A model generated the notes under the pieces. The model was not told where the DNA came from and ran no database searches. It saw nothing but the letters and a program-made list of their open reading frames with translations. A DNA stretch of 64,000 nt from Alphaproteobacteria bacterium (lineage in GTDB: Bacteria > Pseudomonadota > Alphaproteobacteria > UBA8366 > GCA-2717185), in assembly GCA_012103325.1 (NCBI GenBank), contig WLWY01000003.1, positions 186,001 to 250,000 of the forward strand, read 5' to 3'. The translations under genes were made by a program, and so were the position numbers. Below are positions 41,545 through 50,890 of the stretch, in pieces; positions within the stretch are counted from its first letter, which is position 1, and every line of letters starts with the position of its first letter.

Positions 41545-41811
41545 ATGAACGAGCAGCAGGCACTGGATTTCGCCCGCGAAGCGATCATTACCGTATTGAT
41601 AGTCGGGTCTCCCATTATGCTTATCGCGTTGGTGGTTGGTTTGACTATCGCCTTGTTCCAAGCACTGACTCAGATCCAGGAAATGACACTGACATTTGTG
41701 CCGAAGATCATCGTGATCTTTATTAGCCTGCTATTATTTTTGCCATTCATTGTGGACCGGCTGCAGACCTTCATGCTCGGGGTTGCCGACCGTATTGCCG
41801 GTCTCAACTGA
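41545..41811 (+). CDS. fliQ: Flagellar export gate protein FliQ
   Basis: The protein has 88 aa with two transmembrane helices: AIITVLIVGSPIMLIALVVG then LTIALFQALTQIQEMTLTFV, and IIVIFISLLLFLPFIVDRLQ. The pattern and length are typical. FliQ assembles with FliP and FliR into the export gate. It is 6 bp before fliR. Confidence 0.95.
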   Translation: MNEQQALDFAREAIITVLIVGSPIMLIALVVGLTIALFQALTQIQEMTLTFVPKIIVIFISLLLFLPFIVDRLQTFMLGVADRIAGLN

Positions 41812-41817
41812 CGCGCG

Positions 41818-42582
41818 ATGCTTGAGCGGCTACTAGCACTCGAAGTCTTTTCCTATCTTCTGGTTTTCAGTCGCCTCGGTGCGGCAATTATGTTGCTTCC
41901 AGGTTTCGGCGAGGCCTTTGTTCCTCTTCGAGTCCGTCTGCTTGCGGCGTTGACTGTCACGGCGGTTATGTATCCTGTCGTCGCGCCATTGCTTCCCGAT
42001 ACGCCCACGGCATTCGTTGCTGTACTGTTGCTGATCCTCGGCGAAGTGACTGTCGGTGTGTTTATCGGCACTGTCGCGCGGGTTTTGACCTCAGCTCTGT
42101 CGACAACAGGGACCATCATCGCGTTTTTGACAGGCTTTGCGAACGCGATTCTGTTTAATCCGGCGATTCGCGATCAGGGGGCGATGACGTCGGTATTGTT
42201 ATCTTTGCTCGGCATTCTTTTGATTTTGGTCACTGACCTGCATCACTTGATGTTTGCGGCGCTCATGGACAGTTACACGATGTTCGTTCCTGGGAGCGGC
42301 TTGCCGTTCGATGACTTCTCCGAAGCGATCGGACGGCTTGTTGCGGGGAGTTTCCTGCTGGGTGTCCAACTCGCGGCACCGTTTATCATCGTTGTTTTAT
42401 TGTTCTATATCTGTCTCGGCATCTTGGCGCGGCTCATGCCCCAGTTTCAGGTCTTTTTTGTCGGGCTGCCGCTGCAAATTATGCTTGGGTTAACCGTTCT
42501 GGTCGTAAGTATTTCCGCTATAATGATGTTGTTCTTGGACTATTTCGCAACGGGTATAAGCGGGTTTATTACCTCACGGTAA
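41818..42582 (+). CDS. fliR: Flagellar export gate protein FliR
   Basis: The protein has 254 aa with about six transmembrane spans. Conserved text: FSRLGAAIMLLPGFGEAFVP and VRLLAALTVTAVMYPVVAPL, then LGEVTVGVFIGTVARVLTSA, and the C-terminal LARLMPQFQVFFVGLPLQIM. It completes the FliPQR gate. The stop is 4 bp before the flhB start. Confidence 0.95.
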   Translation: MLERLLALEVFSYLLVFSRLGAAIMLLPGFGEAFVPLRVRLLAALTVTAVMYPVVAPLLPDTPTAFVAVLLLILGEVTVGVFIGTVARVLTSALSTTGTIIAFLTGFANAILFNPAIRDQGAMTSVLLSLLGILLILVTDLHHLMFAALMDSYTMFVPGSGLPFDDFSEAIGRLVAGSFLLGVQLAAPFIIVVLLFYICLGILARLMPQFQVFFVGLPLQIMLGLTVLVVSISAIMMLFLDYFATGISGFITSR

Positions 42583-42586
42583 GAGC

Positions 42587-43675
42587 ATGTCGGAACAGAC
42601 AGACGAAGCACAAAAAACAGAAGAGCCGACGCCGAAGAAAATCTCTGAAGCGCGCAAGCGTGGCAACGTCGCGCGCAGCATGGAGATCAATACGTGGCTG
42701 ATGCTGTTTGCGGGCACGGTGATTGTTGCGATGGTTGCGCCGGGGATGATGGGGGATATTCGGGCGATCGCTCTGATCTTCATCGAACGGCCGCACGAAT
42801 ACGGCCTGGATACCGGAAACTTACCGGGACTACTGTTGCGTACGGTATCGGCGGTTGGCGTGGCATTAATCGTGCCTGCAATTTTTCTGGTCGTCTTTGC
42901 GCTCGCAACTGGCCTTGTGCAAAACGGGCTGGTCTTCTCACCGAAGGCTATTGAACCGAAGTTCGAGAAACTTTCTCCCATTACAGGTGCGAAACGATTT
43001 GCGAGTTGGCGCCAGTGGATTGAGTTTTTCAAAGGCATTCTGAAAATAATGATCGTCGGTACGATCGCGGTATTGCTCTTGATGCCCGAGTTCGAACGTA
43101 TCGATACGTTGCCGACGGTTGATTTGCTTGATTTGCTCGGTCTGCTGCATGTTCTTGTGCTGAAGCTGCTGATTTACGTTCTGGGTGTGCTCTTCTTTGT
43201 CGCATTTGTTGATGTCGTCTTTCAGCGAGCGAACCACCGTAAGCAGTTGCGGATGACAAAGCAGGAGGTGAAAGACGAGTTTAAGCAGGCTGAGGGCGAT
43301 CCTCATGTGAAAGGCAGGTTGCGGCAGATTCGTATGGATCGTGCGCGACAGCGTATGATGCAAGCCGTGCCGGAAGCCGATGTGGTGGTGACCAACCCGA
43401 CGCATTTTGCCGTGGCTTTGAAATACAAACAGGATGAAATGGAGGCTCCGGTACTGGTTGCAAAAGGGCAAGATCTAATCGCCCAGAAGATCAGAGAAGT
43501 CGCGGAAGACAACGACATTCCGATCGTCGAAAATAAGCCATTAGCGCAGGCGTTATTCAAGACCGTCGAACTTGATCAGGAAGTTCCGACCGAACATTAC
43601 AAGGCTGTTGCTGAAATCATTAGCTACGTCTGGCGAATGCGCGGCCAGTTCCGCCCCAATAGGCCTGCCGCATGA
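42587..43675 (+). CDS. flhB: Flagellar export switch protein FlhB
   Basis: The protein has 362 aa. It starts EQTDEAQKTEEPTPKKISEA followed by RKRGNVARS, the family N-terminus. Four transmembrane spans lie between 30 and 215. The cytoplasmic domain has the autocleavage site NPTH (Asn270-His273) in DVVVTNPTHFAVALKY. FlhB controls the change of export specificity, normally prompted by FliK; here the fliK-like gene is cut by an IS. A separate FhlB-like switch domain is encoded at 39571. The stop overlaps the cckA start (ATGA). Confidence 0.96.
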   Translation: MSEQTDEAQKTEEPTPKKISEARKRGNVARSMEINTWLMLFAGTVIVAMVAPGMMGDIRAIALIFIERPHEYGLDTGNLPGLLLRTVSAVGVALIVPAIFLVVFALATGLVQNGLVFSPKAIEPKFEKLSPITGAKRFASWRQWIEFFKGILKIMIVGTIAVLLLMPEFERIDTLPTVDLLDLLGLLHVLVLKLLIYVLGVLFFVAFVDVVFQRANHRKQLRMTKQEVKDEFKQAEGDPHVKGRLRQIRMDRARQRMMQAVPEADVVVTNPTHFAVALKYKQDEMEAPVLVAKGQDLIAQKIREVAEDNDIPIVENKPLAQALFKTVELDQEVPTEHYKAVAEIISYVWRMRGQFRPNRPAA

Positions 43676-45423
43676 CCTGCGAGCAACGGCATGTGAGACA
43701 AACGCCGATGAAACGCTACGGCTCCCTTGGCATATCAGTTCTTACCGCCGCTGTATTGTCGCTTACTCTTTACCTGGCAGGCGTGGGTTACAGCTTGGTT
43801 CTTTTCGTCTTTCTGACCGTGCTGGCAAGCGGTGCGGGAACGCAGGCGCTATTGTCGCGGCGGCAGGAAAAAAGCGGGCCGGCAACGCCTGAAAATGCCG
43901 AATTGCCTCATCCGCCAGCCATTGAGCAGACATTTGAGCGCCTCTTTGAACAAGCTCCGGTTGCGGCTGCCCATATCGACCAGACACGCAGAATTCTGGC
44001 GTGCAACCGGGCTTTGCGTGAAATGCTGAATGTCGACAAACCGGAAGGCAGCCTGTTTGAAGATCATATCTCCAAGGAAAATCGCCCGGCTCTTATCGAG
44101 CACCTGACGGCGTCGGCGTCCGGCACGAAAGCTGAAGCGCCGATTGAAGTTTCGCTTGAGGATGACAGCGACCGAATCGTATCGATTTATGATGCGCGGA
44201 TGGGAGACGATATGTCCGTGATGGTTTCATTGGTCGATACGACGCGTCAGCGAACGCTCGAGCATCAGGTTGCACAGTCGCAGAAAATGCAGGCCGTCGG
44301 GCAGCTTGCGGGCGGAATAGCCCACGATTTCAATAACCTTTTGACAGCCATGATCGGGTTTTGCGATTTGCTGTTGCAGCGACACCGTGCTGGCGATCAG
44401 TCCTTTGCGGACATTATGCAGATCAAACAGAACGCGAACCGGGCAGCCCGGCTCGTTCGGCAACTTCTCGCTTTTTCCCGGCAGCAGACGTTGGAACCTC
44501 GGCTGTTGAACGTTACCGACGTGCTGGCTGAGCTATCGAACTTGTTGCAGCGCTTGCTGGGCGAACGCGTTGAAATGAGAATGATCCATGGCCGTGATCT
44601 TGGTCTTGTTAAGGCGGATCAGGGGCAGCTTGATCAGGTTGTGATTAATCTGGCTGTCAATGCACGAGACGCGATGGCGAAAGGCGGGGTGCTTACTGTA
44701 AGCACGGACAAACTTATCGTAGATACGCCAATCCAGGCACATGGTGAAGAGATTGCACCTGGCGAGTACGTTACTATCTCGGTTCGTGATAGCGGTGCTG
44801 GAATATCTGCCGGAAACTTGGAGCGAATCTTCGATCCGTTCTTCACGACAAAGGAGGTCGGTGCTGGAACCGGTTTGGGACTTTCGACAGTCTATGGGAT
44901 TGTTAAGCAAACCGACGGATACATTCTCGTTAAGAGCGGAGGCGAGATACAGGGCTCCGAATTCACGATCTATTTGAAACGCTACGAAAACGATATCGAT
45001 AGTGTGAGCTTGCCCGACCAGGACGATGAAGATGCGCGACGCGATGTGACGGGTGGCGGTACCGTATTCCTTGTCGAAGATGAAGATCCGGTAAGACTGT
45101 TCAGTGCCCGGGCACTTCGCAGCAAAGGGTATAAGGTAATCGAAGCCCGGAATGGAGAAGCCGCCCTGGAGATCTTGACCAGCGAAGATTTTGACCTGTT
45201 GATTACCGACATGGTGATGCCGAAAGTCGACGGAGCAGCTGTGGTGCGTGCGGCGCGGGCGGAACGTGCGGATGTTCCGGTGATCTGCATCTCAGGATAC
45301 GCGGAAGAATCCGTCCTTGAGGAAGTTGAGGCGATTAACAACGTCTACTTCCTTCCGAAACCGTTTAGTTTGAAACAACTGGCGGGCAAGGTGAAAGAGG
45401 CTCTGGAAGGGCGGGTTATTTAG
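43672..45423 (+). CDS. cckA: CckA-type hybrid sensor histidine kinase
   Basis: The protein has 583 aa; the ATG at 43672 overlaps the flhB stop. Two transmembrane spans lie at about 18-55, and a PAS-like domain at about 85-190. The dimerisation/phosphorylation motif is [20 protein letters not shown] (His218), followed by the CckA-specific [20 protein letters not shown] and [20 protein letters not shown]. The ATPase N, G1 and G2 boxes are at [17 protein letters not shown] and [11 protein letters not shown]. The C-terminal receiver has Asp513 in [14 protein letters not shown]. CckA phosphorylates ChpT and through it CtrA and CpdR, controlling cell cycle and flagellar genes. Two CtrA-type boxes lie in this locus. 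Only one PAS domain is evident. Confidence 0.92.
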   Translation: MTCEQRHVRQTPMKRYGSLGISVLTAAVLSLTLYLAGVGYSLVLFVFLTVLASGAGTQALLSRRQEKSGPATPENAELPHPPAIEQTFERLFEQAPVAAAHIDQTRRILACNRALREMLNVDKPEGSLFEDHISKENRPALIEHLTASASGTKAEAPIEVSLEDDSDRIVSIYDARMGDDMSVMVSLVDTTRQRTLEHQVAQSQKMQAVGQLAGGIAHDFNNLLTAMIGFCDLLLQRHRAGDQSFADIMQIKQNANRAARLVRQLLAFSRQQTLEPRLLNVTDVLAELSNLLQRLLGERVEMRMIHGRDLGLVKADQGQLDQVVINLAVNARDAMAKGGVLTVSTDKLIVDTPIQAHGEEIAPGEYVTISVRDSGAGISAGNLERIFDPFFTTKEVGAGTGLGLSTVYGIVKQTDGYILVKSGGEIQGSEFTIYLKRYENDIDSVSLPDQDDEDARRDVTGGGTVFLVEDEDPVRLFSARALRSKGYKVIEARNGEAALEILTSEDFDLLITDMVMPKVDGAAVVRAARAERADVPVICISGYAEESVLEEVEAINNVYFLPKPFSLKQLAGKVKEALEGRVI

Positions 45424-45513
45424 TGTTATCTGCAGGCAAGACCGTGACGCCCGGATGGTGGAAGTAATTTTAGCCTTATTGTTAGACAATATAGCGTTGT
45501 GAGGAATTAGATC

Positions 45514-45660
45514 ATGTCTGGTGTATTTTTTATAGCAACGCTGCTCGGTATCTTCATTGTCGTTGTGTGGTGCGTCAAAAACGACAAGTTATCCGATGAT
45601 GAACCGACTACTGGGTTGCTGGCAATGAAGCATCATGAGCCAGAGAATCCGGAAGAGTGA
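45514..45660 (+). CDS. Small membrane protein downstream of cckA, 48 aa
   Basis: The ATG at 45514 has a GAGGAA ribosome site. The protein begins MSGVFFIATLLGIFIVVVWC (one transmembrane span) and ends with a charged tail including GLLAMKHHEPENPEE. The hydrophobic span plus a conserved-looking 'GLLAMK' motif makes it protein-like despite its size. I recall similar short proteins in other alphaproteobacteria but cannot name a family. It may belong to the flhB-cckA operon, 90 bp after cckA. Confidence 0.6.
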   Translation: MSGVFFIATLLGIFIVVVWCVKNDKLSDDEPTTGLLAMKHHEPENPEE

Positions 45661-45793
45661 TCTCGTGATTTGCAAGTATTATGGCCATGAGAACAAATTA
45701 AAAAAGAATACGGCATTTTCATATTCCGAGACCTTTATACATGCCTCGACCTAAGGCGATCAATCATCTCCTTACTGTGAGATAGGATAGCTG

Positions 45794-46493
45794 ATGTCAG
45801 GCCTTTTCTTTGTCATCATGTTTTTGGGACTCCTGCCTATCGCTTGGGCAATTCCTTTTATTGGAATCCTTCTGTGGTGCTGGATTACATTTATGTCACC
45901 GCATCAGCTGGTCTCCGGATTTGGTTCCGGATTGCGACTAAACTTAATGATTGCAGTTGTAACATTGCTTGGCTGGATATTTTGGAAGGAGCGCAAGAGA
46001 TTTCCACTGAACACTACGGTTATCTTGATATTTTTTTTAACACTTCTAACTACCCTTTCGACAGCTCTGTCTATGGCGCCCGAAATTTCTTGGCCCCTAT
46101 GGGAGCGTCATATCAAAACATTTTTTCTTATCTTTATGATTATGGCAATCATGCACAATCGGGTTCGAATTCAAGCTCTAGTTTGGATGACTGTCATCTC
46201 GATTGGGTACTACTCCGTACAGGGCGGATTGATCGGTATTGCAAGCGGAGGCAACAGCCATATTTTTGGTCCTCCAAATTCTCAGATCACTGACAACAAC
46301 GCACTTGCGCTGGCGATGGTGGTTGTATTGCCATTAATTAATTATCTTCGCATACAATCTGAGCGAAGATCCGTTCAACTAATTTTATTAGGTTCAATGG
46401 CCCTTAGCATTATTGGTATCTTGTCGACATATTCGAGAGGCGGTCTAATAAGCTTAGTCGCGATGCTCAGTTACTTGTGCCTTAAGAGCAATA
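45794..46493 (+). pseudogene. O-antigen ligase-like (exosortase-A-associated type) membrane protein, 3' end cut by IS66
   Basis: About 233 codons remain before IS66 copy 2; the frame ends a few codons inside the element. Six to seven hydrophobic spans are visible. The text MSGLFFVIMFLGLLPIAWAI, FMSPHQLVSGFG, FGPPNSQITDNNALALAMVV and TYSRGGLISLVAM is characteristic of the 'putative O-glycosylation ligase, exosortase A system-associated' branch of the Wzy/WaaL superfamily, normally about 400-450 aa. The second half, with part of the active region, is lost. The DNA is more AT-rich than the flagellar genes before it. Its own ATG is at 45794, after AGGATAGCTG. Confidence 0.72.
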
Positions 46494-46557
46494 GTAAGCG
46501 TCCGGCCTGACCGCTCTGCCGTGCAGAAGAAGTGAGGTTTAGTGTCCACTTGTTTAG

Positions 46558-46935
46558 GTGGACACTAACGGGGATCAGGATGTGGCGAAGCGGGGCAAGC
46601 GTCGGCGCTGGAGTGCAGACGAGAAGCGGATGATTTGCGCACAGACGCGGTTTGCGGGCGTTTCGGTTTCACAGGTTGCACGGCGCTACAATGTGAACGC
46701 CAATCAGGTTTTCAACTGGCTGAAAGATCCCCGGTTTGCGGGAAGTGACACGGTCGATGACGCCGCCTGTTTCCTGCCGGTTGAGATTGCGCGTCACGTC
46801 GAGCACGAAGCCGAGCGCCCTGTTGGTGACGAAGGCAAGATCGAGGTCACGCTTGCCGGAGGTCATCGCTTGAGCATTAGCGGCCCTTACGATCCCGAAG
46901 CGCTCGTACGTCTGCTCCGGTGCTTGTCGGGATGA
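46558..46935 (+). CDS. tnpA: IS66 TnpA (copy 2)
   Basis: Identical in protein sequence to the copy 1 TnpA: 125 aa with an N-terminal helix-turn-helix, GTG start inside the 11-bp stem, stop overlapping tnpB. Confidence 0.9.
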   Translation: MDTNGDQDVAKRGKRRRWSADEKRMICAQTRFAGVSVSQVARRYNVNANQVFNWLKDPRFAGSDTVDDAACFLPVEIARHVEHEAERPVGDEGKIEVTLAGGHRLSISGPYDPEALVRLLRCLSG

Positions 46936-47279
46936 TCCCGGTTCCCACGAACACGAAGGTTTGGCTTGCGGCCGGCGTGACGGACATGCGTAAGGGGTTC
47001 AATGGGCTGTCAGCGCAAACAGAGAAGGTTCTAAAGGCGGCGCCGTATTGCGGTCATCTGTTCGTCTTCCGGGGTCGCCGTGGCGATCTGATCAAGGTGA
47101 TCTGGTGGGACGGGCAAGGGGCATGTCTGTTCTCGAAGCGTCTGGAGAAGGGACGGTTTGTCTGGCCGTCTGCGAAAGCGGGCAAGGTTGCGCTGACCCC
47201 GGCTCAATTGGCGATGCTGCTGGAAGGGATTGATTGGCGCATACCACAACGAACGTGGCGTCCCCTGACGGCTGGGTAA
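46932..47279 (+). CDS. tnpB: IS66 TnpB (copy 2)
   Basis: 115 aa, as in copy 1 except Ala instead of Val in TPAQLAML. The ATG overlaps the tnpA stop. Confidence 0.9.
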   Translation: MIPVPTNTKVWLAAGVTDMRKGFNGLSAQTEKVLKAAPYCGHLFVFRGRRGDLIKVIWWDGQGACLFSKRLEKGRFVWPSAKAGKVALTPAQLAMLLEGIDWRIPQRTWRPLTAG

Positions 47280-47351
47280 AGTCGTTTCACAGCAAAGGGT
47301 TGTCAATTTCCGGGGATTCCCATGCGGGGTGGCGGCTGATAGATTGCCGGC

Positions 47352-48863
47352 ATGCTCGACGACGCTGAGAACCTCCCGAATGAACCTGCCGCATTAAAAG
47401 GTCTGGTGGCATCGCTGGCGTCGGAAGTGAAGTCACAGGCGGTGTTGATCGAGAAGCTCCAACACCAATTGGCCGGGATGCGCCAGCATCGCTTCGGGTC
47501 GCGCTCGGAGGCTCTGGATCAACTGGCGTTGACGCTGGAAGACGAAGAGATTGCGGCGTCCGCGCAGGAGCCCGCGTCAGACGATGCAAATGCAGATCAA
47601 TCTGCAGCGCCAAAAGACAAGCCCAAACGTAAACCGCTGCCCGGTCATCTCCCACGCAACGAGACAACACTGTCGCCGGGCGATGCCTGTGGGGAATGCG
47701 GCGGTGCGCTCAAAACGCTTGGCGACGATGTCACCGAGGAACTGGAATATGTCCCCGGACGTTTTGTCGTGAACCGGATTGTTCGCCCGCGCATGGCCTG
47801 CACCTGCTGTGAGACGTTCCATCAGGCAGCCCTGCCGTCGCGGCCGATTGAGCACGGGCGGCCCGGTCCTGGCCTACTGGCCCATGTGCTGGTCAACAAG
47901 TACGCCGATCATTCGCCTTTGTACCGGCAAAGTCAGATATTCCAGCGCGAGGGGATCGATCTGGACCGCTCCACCCTGGCCGATTGGGTTGGCAAATCCA
48001 CGGCTCTGTTGGAACCTTTGGCGGACGCCGTCGCGCGCCATGTTTTAAAGGGACAGGCCCTCTTCGCCGATGATACGCCGGTAAAAATGCTGACCCCAGG
48101 CTCCGGTAAAACCAGGACCGCGCGGCTTTGGGCCTATGTCCGCGATGAACGACCCTGGGCCGGAGAGGCGCATCCTGCCGCATGGTATCAGTTCTCGTCC
48201 GACAGGAAGGGCGTTCGCCCGCGCGAACATCTAGCGGACTTCACGGGCTTCATGCATGCCGATGGCTATGCGGGGTTCAATGACCTGTACCGCACGGGCA
48301 AGGTGACGGAAGTGGCCTGCATGGCCCATATCCGACGCAAGTTCGTCGATATCCACAAAGCTCAGGGATCGGCGATTGCCGAGGAAGCCATAAAACGTAT
48401 CGCCACACTCTATGGCGTCGAGAAGGAGGTTCGGGGCCAATCGCCGGATCAACGGGTGAAGATCAGGCAGCGCCAATCAAAACCAATCTTCGACGACCTG
48501 GAATCATGGCTGCATGCCCAATTGACCCGGATATCCGGCAAATCACCCTTAGCCGGTGCTATTCGCTACGCCCTGACCCGCATGAAGAAGCTGCGACCAT
48601 ATCTAGATCACGGCTTTCTTGAACTCGACAACAATACCGCAGAGCGATCCATGCGGCCCATCGCCCTGGGGCGGAAGAATTATCTCTTCATGGGGTCCGA
48701 GGCCGGCGGCAAATCAGCCGCCATCGCCTATACGCTGATCGAGACAGCAAAACTCAATGGCGTCGATCCGCAGGCCTGGCTAACCGACACGCTAGCCTGT
48801 ATCGCCGACCATAAAATCAATCGGATCGACGAACTGCTCCCCTGGCGTTACGCTCAAACCTGA
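47352..48863 (+). CDS. tnpC: IS66 transposase TnpC (copy 2)
   Basis: 503 aa, intact, with the DDE residues described for copy 1 (ADDTP, HADGYAG, NNTAERS). It has Phe in GYAGFNDLY where copy 1 has Val. Confidence 0.95.
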   Translation: MLDDAENLPNEPAALKGLVASLASEVKSQAVLIEKLQHQLAGMRQHRFGSRSEALDQLALTLEDEEIAASAQEPASDDANADQSAAPKDKPKRKPLPGHLPRNETTLSPGDACGECGGALKTLGDDVTEELEYVPGRFVVNRIVRPRMACTCCETFHQAALPSRPIEHGRPGPGLLAHVLVNKYADHSPLYRQSQIFQREGIDLDRSTLADWVGKSTALLEPLADAVARHVLKGQALFADDTPVKMLTPGSGKTRTARLWAYVRDERPWAGEAHPAAWYQFSSDRKGVRPREHLADFTGFMHADGYAGFNDLYRTGKVTEVACMAHIRRKFVDIHKAQGSAIAEEAIKRIATLYGVEKEVRGQSPDQRVKIRQRQSKPIFDDLESWLHAQLTRISGKSPLAGAIRYALTRMKKLRPYLDHGFLELDNNTAERSMRPIALGRKNYLFMGSEAGGKSAAIAYTLIETAKLNGVDPQAWLTDTLACIADHKINRIDELLPWRYAQT

Positions 48864-48946
48864 GCGTAACAGTCCAACGTCATCATAGGCAGGGCTGCTT
48901 TACCGGACGCTCACACTTCAGCGACACGTGACAATGGAGTTCAATC

Positions 48947-49336
48947 ATGACGCCACAACAGGCAAAGGTCTTTGTGTTGGTTCGCAATTCGATTAAGTGC
49001 AACGAGTACTCTCCGACCCTACAGGAGATTGCCGAAGCGATTGGTCGCAACAAAACGACGGCCAAAAGGCTTGTCGATGCTTTGGTCGAAAAAGGTTACT
49101 TGACGCGCGCGCCGTACCGGTCCCGGTCCTTGTCGCTTCCGGGCGGCCACAACGCACCGACCTGCGCTGATCAAGGCGTATTGGAAGCGGCACGAGCCGT
49201 GCTGGACAGCATTATTCATGAGGATGTGACAGTCGGCGTGGTGACAGTGTCGTCAGCAGCGATCGGTGAATTGGATATCGCTGTTATGAAAATCGAAGCT
49301 CCACCTACCGTAAGGGATAAGGTAACCGCATCATGA
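48947..49336 (+). CDS. LexA-type winged-helix DNA-binding protein without protease domain
   Basis: The protein has 129 aa from an ATG with GGAG 8 nt upstream. Residues about 1-65 match the LexA N-terminal DNA-binding domain: MTPQQAKVFVLVRNSIKCNE, YSPTLQEIAEAIGRNKTTAK and LVDALVEKGYLTRAPYRSRS, with SPT followed by a helix-turn-helix. The Ser-Lys protease domain of LexA is absent; the remaining 60 residues are unrecognised. Stand-alone LexA-type HTH proteins occur on mobile elements. It lies 32 bp after IS66 copy 2, and its stop overlaps a tiny ORF. Confidence 0.72.
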   Translation: MTPQQAKVFVLVRNSIKCNEYSPTLQEIAEAIGRNKTTAKRLVDALVEKGYLTRAPYRSRSLSLPGGHNAPTCADQGVLEAARAVLDSIIHEDVTVGVVTVSSAAIGELDIAVMKIEAPPTVRDKVTAS

Positions 49337-49437
49337 CCGGTCGGGCGAGTAGCGTCTCTATCTGGGATAAGGCCGATTACCTTGATAACTCGCTGAATGA
49401 TGTGACCGTCAATCTTGGCGCATTGTCAGGTTTTTAG
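49333..49437 (+). CDS. Possible 34-aa ORF coupled to the LexA-type gene
   Basis: ATGA overlap with the preceding stop; it encodes MTGRASSVSIWDKADYLDNS and 14 further residues. Support is only the overlap and an acceptable amino-acid mix. No family is recognised. Confidence 0.3.
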   Translation: MTGRASSVSIWDKADYLDNSLNDVTVNLGALSGF

Positions 49438-49496
49438 ACCAACTTTGCGGTCTACCTACTTTGTGACCGGTTCAACCAGTACGACGAAAGACACTC

Positions 49497-49757
49497 GTGT
49501 CTGCAAAGCAAATGGACATCCTGTTGAAAATCAAACATCGACTGAAGGAAGGCGTCGCCGGGTTGCTGTCCGAACAGCACGGCGCCGCTGCACCGCACTT
49601 ACTGAAAACCGATGTGGTTGAGCGCTTGGCAAACGGGCGCAGCTTATCAAAGGAAAGGCGGCGGCATGCAAAGGCTGATCGACTATCTGTGCAACTGTTG
49701 TACCCGTTGATAGCAACCCACCTCAACCTGGGAGCTAGTGCCAGCCGCGCGAAGTAA
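49497..49757 (+). CDS. Hypothetical protein, 86 aa
   Basis: The frame starts with GTG (MSAKQMDILLKIKHRLKEGV), with an internal ATG at 49512. The N-terminal 35 residues look helical and protein-like. The rest is Arg/Lys/Ala-rich (SLSKERRRHAKADRLSVQLL). No ribosome site is convincing and no family is recognised. It lies in an accessory segment between two IS66 copies, where such short genes are common. Confidence 0.35.
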   Translation: MSAKQMDILLKIKHRLKEGVAGLLSEQHGAAAPHLLKTDVVERLANGRSLSKERRRHAKADRLSVQLLYPLIATHLNLGASASRAK

Positions 49758-49821
49758 GCGCGCAACGGCAAATGATGCAGGTGGATGACGAGAAACGTTC
49801 GATAACGAAGGGACGCGGAGC

Positions 49822-50607
49822 ATGGCTCTGAAACTCTCTATTGAAGCGCTGAAAGATGCCAAATTTCGCGGCCCTATCGCGTTCTACGACGGTAAGAATG
49901 GAATGGCTCGGCAGGACTTCGAGTGCATCGAAGAGCCTCGGTTTTCCTACTCGTGGCGACGCGAAAACAGCTGTGATAAAGGCCGTCAATTTTACATGGT
50001 CGATGGAAAAGAGGTCGAAGATCTGGCCGAAGCCTGCAAATTGCTTGCTCTTCCGCCTGCCTCTGACAGCCCTGTGGAACAGTTTAAGCGCAAGATGGAT
50101 GAGCTCAGCGCATCGCCAAAGTTGAATTATGGCGCAACTCGGGCGCTGTTAGAAGCTCGTTGCAATGCCGACGTCGGTGCGTTTGGCACCATGCGAGCTT
50201 GGATGCATCGAACCTACAATGCCATTCACGATGGCATAAACAAATTCTCCAACATTGAGCAGGAAGCTGGTCGAGAGTTCCCACACTGGCTTTACCGCAT
50301 CAAATCCGGAGCGCACGAAGTGAGTCGCGCAATTTATCTGTTCAAGGCTGACGCTAAGAAAGATACTGGGCTTATGTGCGCGCTAGGAAAGCGTTGTCGG
50401 GATTGCTTAGTACTCTCGACGATTGAAGCATCCATGATAGAGGCGAGGACAAGAGGCCCGTTTTCCCGCGACATCGAAGATGTCGATATCCACTCGGCTA
50501 AATCGTGGATCTGCGTTGGCCACATACTCAGTGAAAACGCCAAAGTAATTAATGGCGAATTCCTATCAACGAAAGAATCCCGCTCGAATTCGAGCATGGG
50601 CCGCTGA
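49822..50607 (+). CDS. Hypothetical protein, 261 aa
   Basis: The ATG at 49822 has AAGGGA 8 nt upstream. The protein is soluble and slightly basic, with nine Cys residues, including a loose cluster (MCALGKRCRDCLVLS). It has no signal peptide, transmembrane segment or motif that I can name. Amino-acid use looks like a real protein (for example LMCALGKRCRDCLVLSTIEA, AFGTMRAWMHRTYNAIHDGI). It lies in the accessory segment between IS66 copies 2 and 3 and overlaps the start of the next ORF by 56 bp. Phage or mobile-element origin is possible but not shown. Confidence 0.5.
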   Translation: MALKLSIEALKDAKFRGPIAFYDGKNGMARQDFECIEEPRFSYSWRRENSCDKGRQFYMVDGKEVEDLAEACKLLALPPASDSPVEQFKRKMDELSASPKLNYGATRALLEARCNADVGAFGTMRAWMHRTYNAIHDGINKFSNIEQEAGREFPHWLYRIKSGAHEVSRAIYLFKADAKKDTGLMCALGKRCRDCLVLSTIEASMIEARTRGPFSRDIEDVDIHSAKSWICVGHILSENAKVINGEFLSTKESRSNSSMGR

Positions 50608-50890
50608 CAAGGGTTACATGACCACGCGTCACCGATCGCCGCGTCCTGGAACGCACTTGGCGCCGATCCCCGCGCTTCGCGTGATCGAGACTTTGCCTGA
50701 ATTGTTGGAGGAGCACGTCAGGCTAACACGTGCCGGATACACGCTGAAAGAAACCGTACGGCCTTATTACACGAAATCGCGGTTGACCATGTTTCGGTTC
50801 GTCTGGCGACGACGCAAGGGCAATACCAAATCGACTTATACGGTTGTGTGGCGTGTCAGTATGGAATTCAGTGAGCTGGAACTAGTCTGA
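50552..50890 (+). CDS. Hypothetical basic protein, 112 aa
   Basis: The protein is very basic at the N-terminus (RKNPARIRAWAADKGYMTTR HRSPR region), then has a helical-looking middle (LPELLEEHVRLTRAGYTLKE) and a strongly basic segment (MFRFVWRRRKGNTKSTYTVV). It may bind nucleic acid. It overlaps the end of the preceding ORF by 56 bp in another frame. No family is recognised and the start is uncertain; an internal ATG lies at about 50618. Confidence 0.4.
   Translation: MANSYQRKNPARIRAWAADKGYMTTRHRSPRPGTHLAPIPALRVIETLPELLEEHVRLTRAGYTLKETVRPYYTKSRLTMFRFVWRRRKGNTKSTYTVVWRVSMEFSELELV

Larger units (their letters stand above)
46494..48914 (+). mobile_element. IS66-family insertion sequence, copy 2 (2421 bp)
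   Basis: Same ends and genes as copy 1, same orientation. It appears identical to copy 3 and differs from copy 1 at two coding positions. Flanking 8-mers are gagcaata (left) and acttcagc (right), so there is no target duplication. The left junction cuts the O-antigen-ligase-like gene. Its remaining half is not found at the right junction. Confidence 0.95.
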
